A stretch of 64,000 bases of DNA, taken from positions 13,656,211 to 13,720,210 of the forward strand of contig CM075104.1 in NCBI GenBank assembly GCA_037576195.1, read 5' to 3'. The translations under genes were made by a program, and so were the position numbers. Positions within the stretch are counted from its first letter, which is position 1; every line of letters starts with the position of its first letter. Under the pieces are notes generated by a model that was not told the origin of the DNA, did not search any database, and saw nothing but the letters and a program-made list of their open reading frames with translations. This DNA is from Phytoseiulus persimilis. Lineage: Eukaryota; Arthropoda; Arachnida; Mesostigmata; Phytoseiidae. Of this stretch, positions 46,500 to 58,769 are shown one piece after another.

Positions 46500-48340
46500 A
46501 TCGCATTTGAGCGTGTGCATTGAATGCGGTTCGGGAGTACCCTTCAACGTGCAAGCGCGACATGCAATCGAGCGGAAGTCAAATCAACGACCATCTTCGC
46601 CCAGAATCGTTATTGATCCCTTCGGAGTGATATTTATTCAGCAGGTAGGAGTTGTCGTATCTCTGGGTGTTGTGCTTTGCGCTGGCGATGATGGAGAATC
46701 CGAACGGGCGTTGTCTGAACATGGACGGATGCACGACATTTTGATGAGGATTCCCTTCCTCTGAGCCAACGATCGTTGTCCGAATGGTGTTTCGCCCGTC
46801 ACGGCTCATGCCTCTCGGGACGTGAACCTCGTTCAAGAGGGTCCGACAGGGAGCGCAACCTGCTGTTCACCCTGAAGCTGGACCCACTCTCCGGAGTTCC
46901 TTCGAGCCCAACGGTTGTAGTGTTCCTCTCTCCAGGAAGTTGGTGGATACCAGAGATATTGGCGATCCACGACGTTCTGACTCCTCGGACAATTTCTCTC
47001 GGTGGGTTCAGACCACGACGCCATACTGGATGACTGTGGAACATTTCAACAGCCAGTACGACCGTAGTGCAAGGCAGGAGCTTCTTGGTGAGACGCAAAT
47101 CGGAAACCTATATTTGCATATCTTTGCCTTAAAGCCATCTCTCGATCTATCTTAGCCTGAGCTCACACTCCAGTGCGTTCGCTGAAGGATCAACCGAAGC
47201 AAAAAGTTCAGAAACAATGAAGCTGCCAATCAGTCAAAGAAAAGTCGACTCCGGAGAATGGGACGAGGGTTACCTCGCCAGCAAAACTTCCTTGATTTTG
47301 AGATGGCTTGATGCCAGAGAGCTCGTGGAGCATCCCAAATCCAAGGCACCTGGGAAATAGATTCCGCAGTCATCAGGTATGCAGTCGCTCGAGTCAGAGC
47401 TTAGCCTCGCCGGGATCGTGTGGAGACCCCTGGATAATCCGAGACGTAACTCACGTCGAGGGTAAGTATCATCGATCTTCGACAACAATGTGTGGGTTCG
47501 TCGTTCGATGCACGTTAAACGTTAGGTAAGATTTGGGAAGAAACCGAGGCTTTCTTCCTCCTACGAGTTCATCGATCAAGACGTATAAGTTTTCTATTGC
47601 TGTTTCCCGGAGCATGTCCACGAATCCTTTTAATATACTTCCATTAAAGGGAAACTGTATCTTGACGTTCTGGTGATTGCGACCATCGGAGGGGGCCGGC
47701 TTTGTACAAGCGACGGGGAATCACAGAATTATTTCTCCGCTCGTCCGAGGGTAATCCATCCGAGCAAAGTTTCAGACAAAGGTTGATCGAATCACTCTGG
47801 GCTCACAGAGTATGAAAATGTGATTTCCGACGCGGAGGCAGTCAGGTTTGTACCAAGAAGTACCGACTCAGAAATATCCGTCAGGACCTCCGCGAGAATG
47901 TTTCGGTCGAGTTCTGTGTCAGATCATTGTCTGTTTCTGGTTGTGATTCCAGTTCCTTGTCCCCGAGACTACGATGAGACATGCTGGGCATTAAAATATC
48001 TGAGTCACCTCTCCCGATTCATGATGAGGACTACCTACAATGGTCAAATCCACAATCCTTTCCAGATGTATAAAAAAAAACGATCTTCCCGGAGAGTTTT
48101 CCGCAACCTCACTCAGAAATATGATTCCGAAAACATCTTGGGAAGGAGTACCGAATATTTCCGAGAGTATGATCTGGTATCGAAACATTTCGGAAGGAAA
48201 CGGTAGTCTTCGTCTGGACGGGAAGCCCCTGAGGCTGATCGAAGAGCGGTGTAGGATTCTATGGCGCACGAAGACACCCAGGCATTGCGTTTGATTTACT
48301 TTCTCCACTCCCGAAAATGGAGATGTCGCGGATCTCATTT
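46500..48340. other. Region upstream of IR copy C; no supported gene
   Basis: Short frames occur on both strands, the largest a 128-codon plus frame at 47820-48206 of unknown nature. It holds no recognisable domains, RNA genes or repeats. Confidence 0.4.
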
Positions 48341-48345
48341 ATATA

Positions 48346-49302
48346 TTGGGTGCGTGCAAAAGTTCTGAGCGCTTAACTCTGATAGTCCATAACTCCGCAT
48401 CCAGAAGGCGTAGAAAGATGTTGAAATGCTCAAAATGCGTGGAATCCGGATGCTTCTCGTTCCGGTTCCAAGAGACGGCCTGCCAATACCGGCAGTTTGA
48501 ATGAAATAGGCGAAAATCGAAAAAATCGCGATTCTTCGATTCCGGCGAAACTGCTATTATGACCCCCTATTTTCTCTTCGGAATCATAAAGATCGTCGGA
48601 AATCAAGCTGTTTCAAGAAGGGAAACTGACCAACAAGGCTGCCTGGATGCGCAGATATCGGCTTCGAAGGTTTCGTCTTTCAGACCTCTCTCATGTTGAG
48701 TGAATAGGAAAAATATGGACCTTCTCAAAAAAAGCGCCATCTAACCCAAGAAAACGAGCCGATTTGTCCCATGGCTGGCACCGGCACGATTCTCCGTGGA
48801 AATTCTTTGAAAGCCCAAAATTGGATCATATGACATGTTTTTGAAGCCTTGAACCTGGCTATAAGATGTGCTATGCAGCATCTTGATGGCTCCTCCTTCG
48901 AGGGAGGTGGGTCATTTTTTGAGAAGGCCCATATTCTTCCTATTCACTGAACATGGAGCGAAAGGTCCAAAAATCGAAACTTCCGAGGCCGATATCTCCG
49001 CTCGGCATCGGCCGAATCCCTTGGTTTTTTTTGAAACAGCTTAATTTTCGACGAACTTCAAAAATTCCGAAGAGGAAACAGAAGGTCATAATTCCAGCTT
49101 CGCCGTTTCGGAAATGGCTTTCGACCATTTCAGTGAAACCGTCAGTGTTAGCAGGCCGTTTGTTGAATCGAAACGAATTCGTAGCATCTGAAAGCTGACC
49201 GAGCACCGCGAATTTCGAGCATTCTATCATCGCTCTGCGACTTCCGGAAGCGGAGTTATGAGCTGTCAGAATTTAGCGCTCAGAACTATTGCACGCACCC
49301 AA
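48346..49302. mobile_element. Older fold-back MITE-like element with TA target duplication (FB2)
   Basis: A 957-bp element begins TTGGGTGCGTGCAAAAGTTC and ends with the near-exact reverse complement, GCACGCACCCAA. TA flanks each end (48344-48345 and 49303-49304). The arms of about 400 bp pair along their length with roughly 70-75% identity by eye. For example, GAGTGAATAGGAAAAATATG near 48697 pairs with CATATTCTTCCTATTCACTG near 48930. No transposase is present. Arm divergence implies it is older than FB1. Its termini are unrelated to those of FB1. Confidence 0.8.
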
Positions 49303-49304
49303 TA

Positions 49305-49602
49305 TATAAAAATCCAGGTTCTGTTTGTTCGTTTGTCCTCAACAAACTCATCCGGCATCAATTGGATCGACCTGGAACAAACGGCGTGATGCAGGGCGGC
49401 TCACAAGGAAGGACATAGGCTGACTTCTCGGAGTCTAGGGAGGCGATTCCGAGGTCGACCCAACCAAACTTTTGGGAGTCTAAAGAGGTGGTACCGGGAA
49501 CAATCTCAGCACACTTCTCGGAGTCTGGGGAGGTGATTCCGGGGTCGATCTGACCATACTTTCCGGAGCCGAAGGAGGTGGTTCCGGCATCGATTTCCCT
49601 GC
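49305..49602. repeat. Repeat region ending in four 45-bp minisatellite units
   Basis: Next to FB2, sequence beginning AATCCAGGTTCTGTTTGTTC leads into four tandem 45-bp units at 49423-49602. Each starts ACTTCTCGGAGTC or a variant and contains GAGGTGATTCCGGGGTCGA-like sequence. The same leader and unit recur at 52960-53312, so this is a dispersed family. Confidence 0.7.
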
Positions 49603-49609
49603 TGACCCA

Positions 49610-51498
49610 TTTAAGGAGTAGAAACGCACTCCCTTGCCAGAAACTGCCTAGACTGTGCTAGGTCACATGAATGACCAGGACATGAATCTCAACCATGAGG
49701 CACACCTACCCGATAACATGCTAGCGAGGATCGGTGGCCACTCCTCAAGCTCAAATTTCACTACGTGGAAGGCAATGTCTGTCCCTCAACAGTGAACTCT
49801 CGAAGCAAGTGACGGGCCAGCCAGCATAGTCGGCCGAAGACCGGCCAGTCACTCATATATGTGAAAGCGGGTAACGGGTGGCTGCCGAAAGTCAAGGTCA
49901 CATTTAAGTCATTCCAGACAGACAAGCAGATGAAATGATAGATACGCATGACCTTTTCTGGGTGAGGTCATACATTCAGATACTCGAGCCAAACAACCGG
50001 TCCACAGCGCGGGAGGGCCGAGTGGCCGGCACTTGTACTTCCCAGGGACCCGCTCTGGAACACGCCGCAAGCTTTGTGCCGATTCTACCATTTGTTTTGA
50101 AGTCTATTGCAAAGTGGCAGACATTGCCTCTCTCGGAGGAGGTCTCGTTATCCTCCGAATATAGTTTTTTCCTCTCAGGGACGAAGGAGTTCGACAGCCG
50201 TGGGCTCGTTTTCGAGGGAGCTCCGTTCTGATGGTGAAGGCTGTGGAATACATCCGGCTCTCGAGTCGGATTCACTCTCAGCGACGCGCAGGATCACATG
50301 TGATCGACCACATACCCGTTTGTTAGGAACGGATTCTTTTTCGGCCGAATTTGATGCACTCGAAAATTTGGTTGGGTCGAGTGGAGGACGCATCCGGGCG
50401 CGTACCCAGGATACTCTCGGATGGGGGTATCCTTGCCACATGGTGCAGGGTGGTCAACGTAAGTCGCGGAATTTCTTCCCCTTTTTCTTCGCGCATGACC
50501 CTGTGAGAAATGATCGGATTCTGGACTTATTTTTCGCGATCGATAGCTGGGAGGAATCGAGAATCGCGTTTCCCAGTGCGGTTCAAATAAGACACCGGGG
50601 TCAAGTTGAGCTCGGGAGTGCGTAGGACTGCGTCGAAACGAGCGGTTTTCTCTAGTGAGGTGGTTTCTCTCCATGCATCATTCGACTCGTTGCTCACATG
50701 TTCAGGAGAAATTCCTGGTAACAGGAGCGAAACGAAGGAGAAGGTGAATGAATGCCACACGGAAAAGGGAAAAGTGCATCCTGGGTAACTGGGAACGGTT
50801 GGGGAATATCAGTATATGCTGTATAAAATTTGTTCGTCAGTTCAGAGAACGTGAAGAGTGAAACAGGGCTCGAGTTCTTCCCAAGGTTGATTCCCTGCTA
50901 GATCCAGGATCTGTAAGTTGAGACACTGACCATCTTACATCCCACTCATGTCCCCTGTACAAGAACGAGAGGTGGAAGCTCAATCTGCTATCAGTATCCC
51001 CCAGCTTCCGCCCGTCCCCTTATCGGTTATCGAATATTGTACCGGAATCGATAGGAACTCAATGAGAATGATGGCGGCAGCAGAAGCATCTACTAACGAA
51101 AGCGTAAGCGTAATGCAAACCCTGGCTCAAAACTGGCCCGAGCGAGCCAGCTTGCGTAGCCCTACGCTACAATGCAGGAGAGGGATGCATCAATTTTCGA
51201 TTCGGAATGACGAGGGTCTGTCCGATGCTCCAATTCGGCGACCGATCTTATCAGCCTCACAAAAATCGCTGATTCCTTGACAAAATCTCGTCCTCGGAGC
51301 ATTTACCCCGTATCTCCTTTGGGGAGCAAGATTCGAAAGAAAATTGAGAAAAAATTCGGGCGTTCAAGAAACGGTCGGATGGGCCCAGCAACTACACAAT
51401 CGGGCATTTTGCACTGATCGGAGAGCTTTTTGCTATCGGAAAATTCTTCGAATTCAGCTCCCCTGACAAGATACGAGTGGTATGAACAGAGATATGAA
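49610..51498. other. No supported gene
   Basis: Overlapping frames of 125-172 codons on opposite strands near 50.1-50.7 kb have no recognisable domain. No RNA genes or clear repeats were seen. Confidence 0.35.
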
Positions 51499-51739
51499 CA
51501 GGGGCCTACCCAGTTTTTTTTTTGACCAAGGATGTGATGACGATGATGATGATGTTCATCATCATCGTCGCGAGTTCTTCATGGCGCAATCAACAAGGTT
51601 TTCAAACCCGCGAAGATTTCCATGGTAACACAGAATCTTCGCAGAACAATTTCGTCCCTCGAAGTGGTTTTTGATCCACCCTTCCCAATATTATCGGAGA
51701 GCTTTTGGGGGGAGAGCATGGCACCCTTGCCCTCCCCCT
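51499..51739. mobile_element. Short interspersed element, copy 2 (opposite orientation to copy 1)
   Basis: This begins CAGGGGCCTACCCAG and ends CCCTCCCCCT. It aligns with the reverse complement of 24887-25159 throughout, including CAAGGATGTGATGA near one end and CCACCCTTCCCAATATTATC near the other. The long G and C runs of copy 1 are missing here: T10GACC and a short CCCTCCCCC stand in their places. No matching target duplication was found (left flank GATATGAA, right flank AAATGGAA). Confidence 0.6.
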
Positions 51740-51849
51740 AAATGGAAATTAAAACTATTACTCATCATTCCGAGTATCGAGCGCAAAAAAAAATCCAGAA
51801 TCCGATGATAGAGTAATGAGCGAAATGAATAAGTGTAAGATCATTCCCG

Positions 51850-52926
51850 AATGGTAACGAAGAAAGCAGCAAAAGCGGCGACAGATATTGCTAGAGTGCT
51901 TCCACGAACCTACGGGGCGTCAGAGGCACAGAGGCGAGCGCTAGCAGTAGTAGCTGAGTCTATTGCACTCTATGCGTCGCCAATCTGGGGACCGGCTGCT
52001 CTTAAGCTAAAAAAAAAAAACAGAACAGCCCTCGAAAGAGCCCAGAGAATCTCAGCTATACGAATAACGAGATGCTATCGAACAGTCTCGACACAGGCCC
52101 TGCTAGTCTTGGCGCGAACACCTCCGTGGCCATTACTGATCGAAGAAAGGATAAAGCTGTATACCGAAAACGAAAGACGAGACCTCCCGTATGACTCTTC
52201 GGAAGGAGATCAGGGCCGCTCTGATGAAGAGATCAAGGAAGAAACCATCGACAGGTGGAATGAGGACTGGCAGAGAGGAATTTCCGGCAGATGGAATATA
52301 AATTCGTTCCGGATATCAGACAGTGGCTCGGTCGCGATTTTGGAGATCTCACATCCTACACATCTCAAGTCCTCACCGGCCACGGTTACTTCCAGACGTA
52401 CCCGGCATTCATGAAGAAGGCCCCTAGCCCAATCTGCATCCTCTGCAGCTCAGGCGAAGCATGACGTCGAGCATACTGTGTTTTCATGCAGAGCGCTTGA
52501 GCCGAGTAGAAGGAGCCTCGGACCAACCTCGGTCCCAGCGCTCGTACGCGAAATGCTGACATCGGAAAGTGCTTGGAACAGAATCTCAAGGAAGTTGGAA
52601 TGCATCCTCAGAAAGAAAGACCATCTCATCAAGTTGAGATTGCAGCGACTGGGACTTGACACGACGCCGTCAGGCCTAGCACCGTTTACAGCATAGGAGA
52701 GAACTAGCAAGAAAGAAGTCAGACATTTGCAAATCTGAAATGAGCTCTCGATGACCGCGCGGAAGTAATATTGAACGTGGAAGCTTTGCTTTCCCCGAGT
52801 GCCCAGCGGTTACCGGCGTGGAGAAGGGAGGTTTTAGTGGTGACACCACACTCCCGGGTCGATGGGTTCTATCCCCGGGGTCCGAATGGATTTCCTCCAA
52901 CTCCAGATAATTGAGAAGAAAAAAAA
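51850..52926 (+). mobile_element. 5'-truncated non-LTR retrotransposon (R1/Jockey-like) with 13-bp target duplication
   Basis: The plus-strand frame from 51851 encodes the end of a reverse transcriptase ORF. It includes the thumb-like phrase RAQRISAIRITRCYRTVSTQ, then ALLVLARTPPWPLLIEERIK, which is characteristic of arthropod R1/Jockey-type elements. The reading frame shifts near 52295 (into IRQWLGRDFGD) and again near 52463. The zinc-knuckle end CILCSSGEA...EHTVFSC is thus split between frames, and the protein ends at 52696. A roughly 230-bp 3' region with a tRNA-like stretch and an A10 tail follows. AAGATCATTCCCG occurs at 51837-51849 and again at 52927-52939, a 13-bp target duplication that fixes both boundaries. 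The insertion is dead on arrival. Confidence 0.85.
52795..52926 (+). repeat. tRNA-like (SINE-like) tail of the retrotransposon insertion
   Basis: TGCCCAGCGGTTA resembles a tRNA D-arm/A-box (canonical TGGCTCAGCGGTTA). GGGTTCTATCCCC, 65-70 bp further on, resembles a T-arm/B-box (GGTTCGANTCC). A unique region and an A-rich tail follow. This is the layout of a tRNA-derived SINE. It lies inside the same target duplication as the retrotransposon fragment, so it was either part of the element's 3' UTR or had already inserted into the source copy. It does not fold as a functional tRNA. Confidence 0.45.
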
Positions 52927-52954
52927 AAGATCATTCCCGGATCACGCTGACCAC

Positions 52955-53312
52955 CCTGTATAATCCGCTTCGTCTGTCAGTTTGTCATTCTTCCTGTCCG
53001 ACCGTCCCAATCGTTGGCATAAGACCATACTTTTCCGGGTCCGGGGAGGTGATTCCAAGGTCGACCTGAGCATACTTCGATCTGACCGCACTTTCGAGGG
53101 TCATTTCTTCTGCCACTGCAAGCTCATTTGCGTCGAGTCCAGGGCACGGCTTATCGTGGATGGGATCGACTCCCCAGAGTCCAGAGGGTCTAGGATCTGG
53201 GTTCAACTCCGTTTGACCTCCTGAAGGTCGAAAAGTGTATCAATGGTCCCAGGGTCACACTTCACTGTACTTCTTAAGATCTATGAGGCGATGCCGAGGT
53301 CGATCTGGCCAT
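52955..53312. repeat. Second copy of the 45-bp minisatellite-bearing repeat
   Basis: A leader resembling that at 49310 (AATCCGCTTCGTCTGTCAG) leads to 45-bp units at 53029-53073 and 53269-53312. Between them lie about 195 bp of mostly diverged related sequence. It is less regular than the 49.4-kb copy. Confidence 0.55.
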
Positions 53313-53451
53313 ACTTTCGTAATAAAAAAAAAACACGGGATTCTTGGTTTTGAAGAGACAGGAATGTGTACTCAGTACATCATTCTTTTTGGAAGGGCCC
53401 TCATAAACGGGAACTCCGCCATAGGGTCGACAAACTAACGTACGTCATTTC

Positions 53452-53668
53452 ACCGCAGAAACTGATGGGTACTCACTACAACGGCTACCCTCTGATCGAC
53501 CGTCGCTCCAGGCGCCCCCCAGGCGAACGTCCCAGAACGGGACGTTCTGCCTCCAATTATAGGATTCACGCTAACGGCACGCGATTAGGCCTCGGAATGC
53601 TCGGAGAAAAAGTACTTCTCAGAAACAAAGATACTCTGGAGAAAGGTCCTGATGGATGGACTCTTTGA
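53452..53668 (+). CDS. Possible terminal exon of an unidentified gene
   Basis: CATTTCACCGCAG at about 53445-53457 is a good splice acceptor. It is followed by a frame open to the stop at 53668, reading KLMGTHYNGYPLIDRRSRR and ending GPDGWTL. No domain is recognised. At least one other frame is also open for part of the length. The support is the acceptor and composition only. Confidence 0.2.
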
Positions 53669-53699
53669 GTTTGGGTTTTGTATCGGACAGCTGGACCTG

Positions 53700-56600
53700 C
53701 TGCGCGGCGGGCAAGTACTCGTCTGAAACTGAGTCGTGGTGGATCGCCGTTCTCGTGAGTGAATGCAAACCTAGGGGCGTGAAGCCCGAACGGATTCGAC
53801 CCTAAACTTCAATATGCCGGAGAGTCCACATGTCTCGCCCATTTCGCCAATGTCGACACGTTTCTGACCATCGTTGTCGTAATTCGAAGCATGCCTCTCC
53901 ACCTTGTTTCCCTCCCTTGTCCTGTTTCCGGAGTTCCGGAGCAAGTTCGAGCGGAAGTAAAGCAGATGATTTCTGCTCGGTTGAAGTGGACTTCATGAAC
54001 GTTTGATGAACAAACACTTGATATTGGAACAATGAGAAATCCGAAGAAGCGGAAAAGGCGCATCGTGGCTTCAGATGAGGTTCACCCGCCCTGCGAATGA
54101 CCAGCGGGAGATCAGGGTACCCAGAAACTCATCTTATAAGGAGAGGAAGGAATGCTCGATATCTCAGTACTAGGAACATTTCGAACCACCAGCCTAAAAT
54201 GCGTTCGTCCATTGCAGATTGAAGTCCGCCGAGCCGCCAACCGGTTCTCCCGGCCCCACGGACCGCATGCATGCACGAAACAGAAAATGGTACGAATTGT
54301 CGGAAATATCTGTTACATATCTCACTTCGGAACTCCCCTTGCGCGACAGGGGAAGCTGGCGCACGGACCTGTACCGATCGGAATGACGTTCAAAAGCTCG
54401 CATGCATTCGACGTGGGAACGCATGTTATTGCGCGATGCAGGAAGCATCGTTCCTCGGACTGCCCCGAGAAACATCTGAAAGATTTTTCGTGATCTCGTG
54501 GCGAAGTTTTGCAATGGAGGGTACGGGCCCGAGGGGAAGAAGAAGGGTTCCTCAGGAGGGATGAAGCGCCAAAATTACAGGCGCGCCGGCTGTGGCATGA
54601 AAACACTCTCCCAGAGAATCGGTATCCCGGTCAAAGAACTCAGCTCATACAGGTGGTGATCGGCAATCAGGGCAGGGGCCAAAATTCCAGCTACCTGCAG
54701 CTGCTGTGTGCTGCATGTCTCAGATGCCTAATCATTTCCCGGCATGGAGTTTTACCAGCCATCGGATTAGAACCACGTCAATATCGTAGTCGTTGCCGGT
54801 GATCCCTCGGAGATCTCGGATATCAAATCGCTGTTTCAACCTTTGAGTTCTGTCCCAGACCATCAGTGACGCTCCGCTGTTTGTGCTGCCTCTTAGGTCG
54901 CAGCTATTTCACATGATGGATATCAGCTTCTCGCCGAGGATCACCATGGTGAGCTTGCGCGCACGGGAGTCCAGCTCCAATTAGGCCAATAAAGCCCGAT
55001 CATAGCGTGTTACAATAATTGACGTCTACCTGTCATGAGCCGGGTGTCATAAAATTTCCCAGGTTGGGCTACCTCCGGCCATCTCCGACACCGAAACCAG
55101 AGAGCTGATCCCTGAGCTAGCTGTCGCCGCTCGTACATTCTCGATCGAGGCCTCCCGCCGCGTTGACATACCCGCTTCGACTCTGCTGAGAACAACGGAA
55201 ACGAACCATGAATACCTGTAATGAAATGTGCTCGTTGCAACTTCTTCCTCCGGATCGTCTGTCAGCCCGTCCCACTGTTGTGGAGACGTAGAGCAGGCGT
55301 TATCAGGATTAGACTACAGAGAGACGTATGAGTAAGCTCGTGGAAAGCCGAGCGAGGAGCCGAAAGGATGAAGTCCTGATTGCTGCCAAGAAGTCCTTTC
55401 GTCGATCTTGGTACCAGAATGGTACTCCGTGCTCACGTGAGAACCGACTTCTACTCTCTTCGTAGAAGTTTTCGAACCGTGATGAGGACTTCCTCGGCGT
55501 ACCTCTTCACCCCGATTCTCGCGGATTGAGTACCAAATAACGGAGTAGCGGGAAAAATACTCCTTCAGTCGAGCCTGAGGATTACTCGACTCCGAAGTAG
55601 GGACAGAAAGACGGCTCAGTCAATATTGAGCTCCATGATCCTCTCATAGCCGACGAACTCTGCGCGTTTCCTGGTAGACTCCGCTACAAACGGGAGGTCA
55701 CCGCGGACGGTCTTTGGGAATTAATGTAACATAATACACGCAGCCGGCTCGTTGCCGAGGGAAGCTGGTCGTTCGGTTGAGCCCAATGCGTACAACAATC
55801 TTGGAAAGCTACCTGGCAGATGTGATCCCAGGCGGAGAGTTATGCCTCACCACTGGCATAATGTACGTGATAGAACAATTTTCGTTGTCCGACTAGCCAT
55901 AGTCTGAGGCTCTCCATTTCGAATCATCAAGCATTCGTGAGGTCATGCATGCACCCAGAACCAGCTCCCTCATTCACTTCATGATTCTGAGGCGTCTACC
56001 GGACAAAAGTTGTTTGGGCGACGTCGTAAAGTAGTTTGAGCCTTCCTGCCTCAACCGACTGTTAGAGTTTCTCCGAGTTTCAGCACGCCCGGCAGCCTGA
56101 AAGCATCGTCTGTTCCCATACTTAATCGCACACCTGAATTTGTGTTGTCTCAATCTTTCCCCAGTGATGGAACCAACAACCCTAGGTAAGGACGAGCCTT
56201 TACGCATCACTGGAAGTGGTGAATTGAGTCATTGGACGACTTCCCTCCTATCCTCGATTTCTGCTTTCTCGATCGGAGCCCGTTCACTTTCTAGGTTTCA
56301 ACATCGCCGCAATTAATTTATCGGTCACGCCCCTGACGTCCCCTCCTTCAACTCAGGAAATTCTCCTCGGGTCTCCGTCGGTGAACATAGCCTGAAGAAC
56401 GACAACTCGCGTCTGGGGACAAATAAATCGAACTGACAACGTCATCTACAACTTCATAGCAATGAGAAGCTCCACTCCAAGTGTCCACGCAACCACATTT
56501 CCCTCTGTACTCTACTGATCGCTTGATTGAAAGAATCACCGCCTGAGGGAGCATCGTGGAGCTCACCCGTGGGGCCGGTCGGCAGAGTTGTCTCCGCTTG

Positions 56601-58420
56601 ACTGAACACGGCGCCGAGAATATTAAGAAAACGCCGTCGAAGCTGATCGCTTCGCCTCTCTGCAACTTCTGGAAGCGGCGATCGAGCGAGTTCGATGCGA
56701 AATCGGTAGCAGCTCTCGCTTGAACGATCCAAAGGCTCATGTTCGCCGCCGCTTTGATGATGATTTACAAACTATTGCGTCCGGTTTAAATGCCGATCAG
56801 TATGCAAAGTGTTGTATCTCGTGCGCGCTTGGTGCCGACGCACGGATTGGGAAGGCAGATGTACCGCGCAGCCGGAATTGGCTCCCGTATCAATCGGAAC
56901 TCATCTGAATTCCGATGTCCGCTCGCGCACCCGACGATGCATACGTGGCAGTTTTCGTTCAGGTGTCCTCGGAGCTCGCCCGGGTAGCCGACCAACGAAC
57001 TCGATGGCAATTCGCGGTATCTGAAAAGTAAGCCGGGCGGCGGGCTTCCGTTGAGCATCTCAGCGGGCGGCCAGAACAACAGGCAGGCTTGCCGCTCGTC
57101 CCAACTCGCTAGTGTCGTAATTGCGACACCTCCAGCCAGGCGTCGCTGGCAAGAGCATGTGGTATTATTGCACTCCGTCGCTCTCTTCAGTAACTGCCGA
57201 AGTATTTGTGCGTAATCATTTCGAAGGACTCGAGCTGAATCATTCAGCCGCAGTCACTTCGTTCCATCAAGCTCTGTCAGCTGTATTGCAGACCCGAGCG
57301 GTTCGGGCAGAGCGCACGCGGTTCTATACGCGGAATCGGAAGTTGACTCCATACAGAGAATGTCATTTCGCTTAACGGGAATCCTTCTCCTCTTTTTGAG
57401 TAGAAGTGGGCTCGGAAGTCGCTCAGCAGAAGTCGTTGTTTGCGCAGCCTCGCCCACTTAGGCGTCCATGAACTCGGTCGGCCATCCATAACTGAGTCCG
57501 AAGCCTCAGAGCCAGAACCTACAAAGACGCGTGGACAAAGCCAAATGCGATTCTGTCGAGGAGCTTGGTCCCATTCGATGGGGGATGCACTTGTACACGA
57601 CCGACTTCCGCATATAATCGCGTCCCACAGGAGTATTCGAGCAACTTGTCCGTATGCGCTCGGTGCCATAAAACTGAGCGGCCCAGAATCTCCGACGCCT
57701 CTATCACCCACAGGCTCTTACTCTCGTTTCAAATCGGGTTTCGCCCTCCCGATTGCGACATGCTAAACACTTCCATGTTGACGAACCCCGGTTTTCTTGT
57801 TTGCCTGATGCCTCAGTCGAAGGGAATAGCAAATATCGACGCCCGATCCCCGAGCCCTTCGCTCAGCAAAGTTTCATCAGCAGCAACAGGGATAGCTGCT
57901 CCTGGTTGAATTTCCCGATGAGTCGATAATCAGCTAATTGATCGTGAGTTAGTCGAGGGCTCCTCCATCGCTTTAAATGATAAAGGCTCCTCGTTTGCAG
58001 TCGGAGCTTAACTTCTCGGGCTGCTCATTCTACTCATAGACAGATGAATAGTTTCGCAGTTTTTTCTTCTTCTGAGCCGCCCGTTTGAGCTGTCGCACGG
58101 GGATACCCCATTGCTTCTTTTCAGTATCTGAAGGGAACTCGGGTGTATGAGCTCACTGCTGAACGACGAAGTTGCGCACCCCTGTGTCAGGGCGTGTCGA
58201 GATGAGTTCAGTTTCGAAGGAATCATGGGAGCTGGGGTTTCATTAACAGAATGGCCTCCGGCTCCCGGGGACTTCACGACACTTTCACGCAACGTGCCTG
58301 ACTGGATTGACGTGAATGTCCTCAAGAGCTGCTCGGTGTCGCACCCCCGCTGCTCGCCTCCTCGCTAGAAGCAGGGCAGGACCAGAAAAATGTGGGCTCG
58401 CATTGACACATGGAGGAGTC
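53700..58420. other. No supported gene
   Basis: Frames of up to 145 codons occur on both strands (for example 56348-56740 minus and 57277-57711 minus) without recognisable domains. The minus frame at 58008-58325 is Ser-rich and may belong with the frame at 58425-58757, but no splice evidence links them. No RNA genes or repeats were found. Confidence 0.35.
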
Positions 58421-58424
58421 CCCT

Positions 58425-58757
58425 TCAGAAAGCTCTGAACGCAAAGTCTGCGGTTCTGTCAGCACGATTCATAATATTGGTTTCCGGCTCGAGGTCACGA
58501 GCACGAGCAATAAGTACTACGACTTCCACTGGATCAATTTCAGGAATCATTATCCCGAGTGGGATATCTGGGGTTGAGGCTTGGTGAAACGCATTAAGGA
58601 AGACAGATTTCGGCGTTGGGGTGTAGAGATTGACAGCATTGGCCTCGTTATATATTTCCAAGCGCTCCTGCGGGGGAAGGCCACCTGAAGGCGGAGAGGC
58701 ATCTGCGGAAATCTCTGAATTGATTGCAGTGCTAGCCAGTACACACGCGAGCTCCAT
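58425..58757 (-). CDS. Hypothetical 110-aa protein or first exon
   Basis: The ATG at 58757 opens a frame beginning MELACVLASTAINSEIS, a short weak signal-peptide-like start. An acidic and hydrophobic region with PLGIMIPEIDPVEVVVLIAR follows. Composition is more protein-like than the surrounding frames, and codon usage looks ordinary. No family is recognised. The stop at 58425 may be the true end, or the frame may be a first exon. A chance frame is possible. Confidence 0.3.
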   Translation of the reverse strand: MELACVLASTAINSEISADASPPSGGLPPQERLEIYNEANAVNLYTPTPKSVFLNAFHQASTPDIPLGIMIPEIDPVEVVVLIARARDLEPETNIMNRADRTADFAFRAF

Positions 58758-58769
58758 CAATCATTCATG

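Noticed and set aside
53802-54063. Overlapping minus frames near 53.9 kb.
   Set aside because: No domain, no splice context, and two frames equally open.
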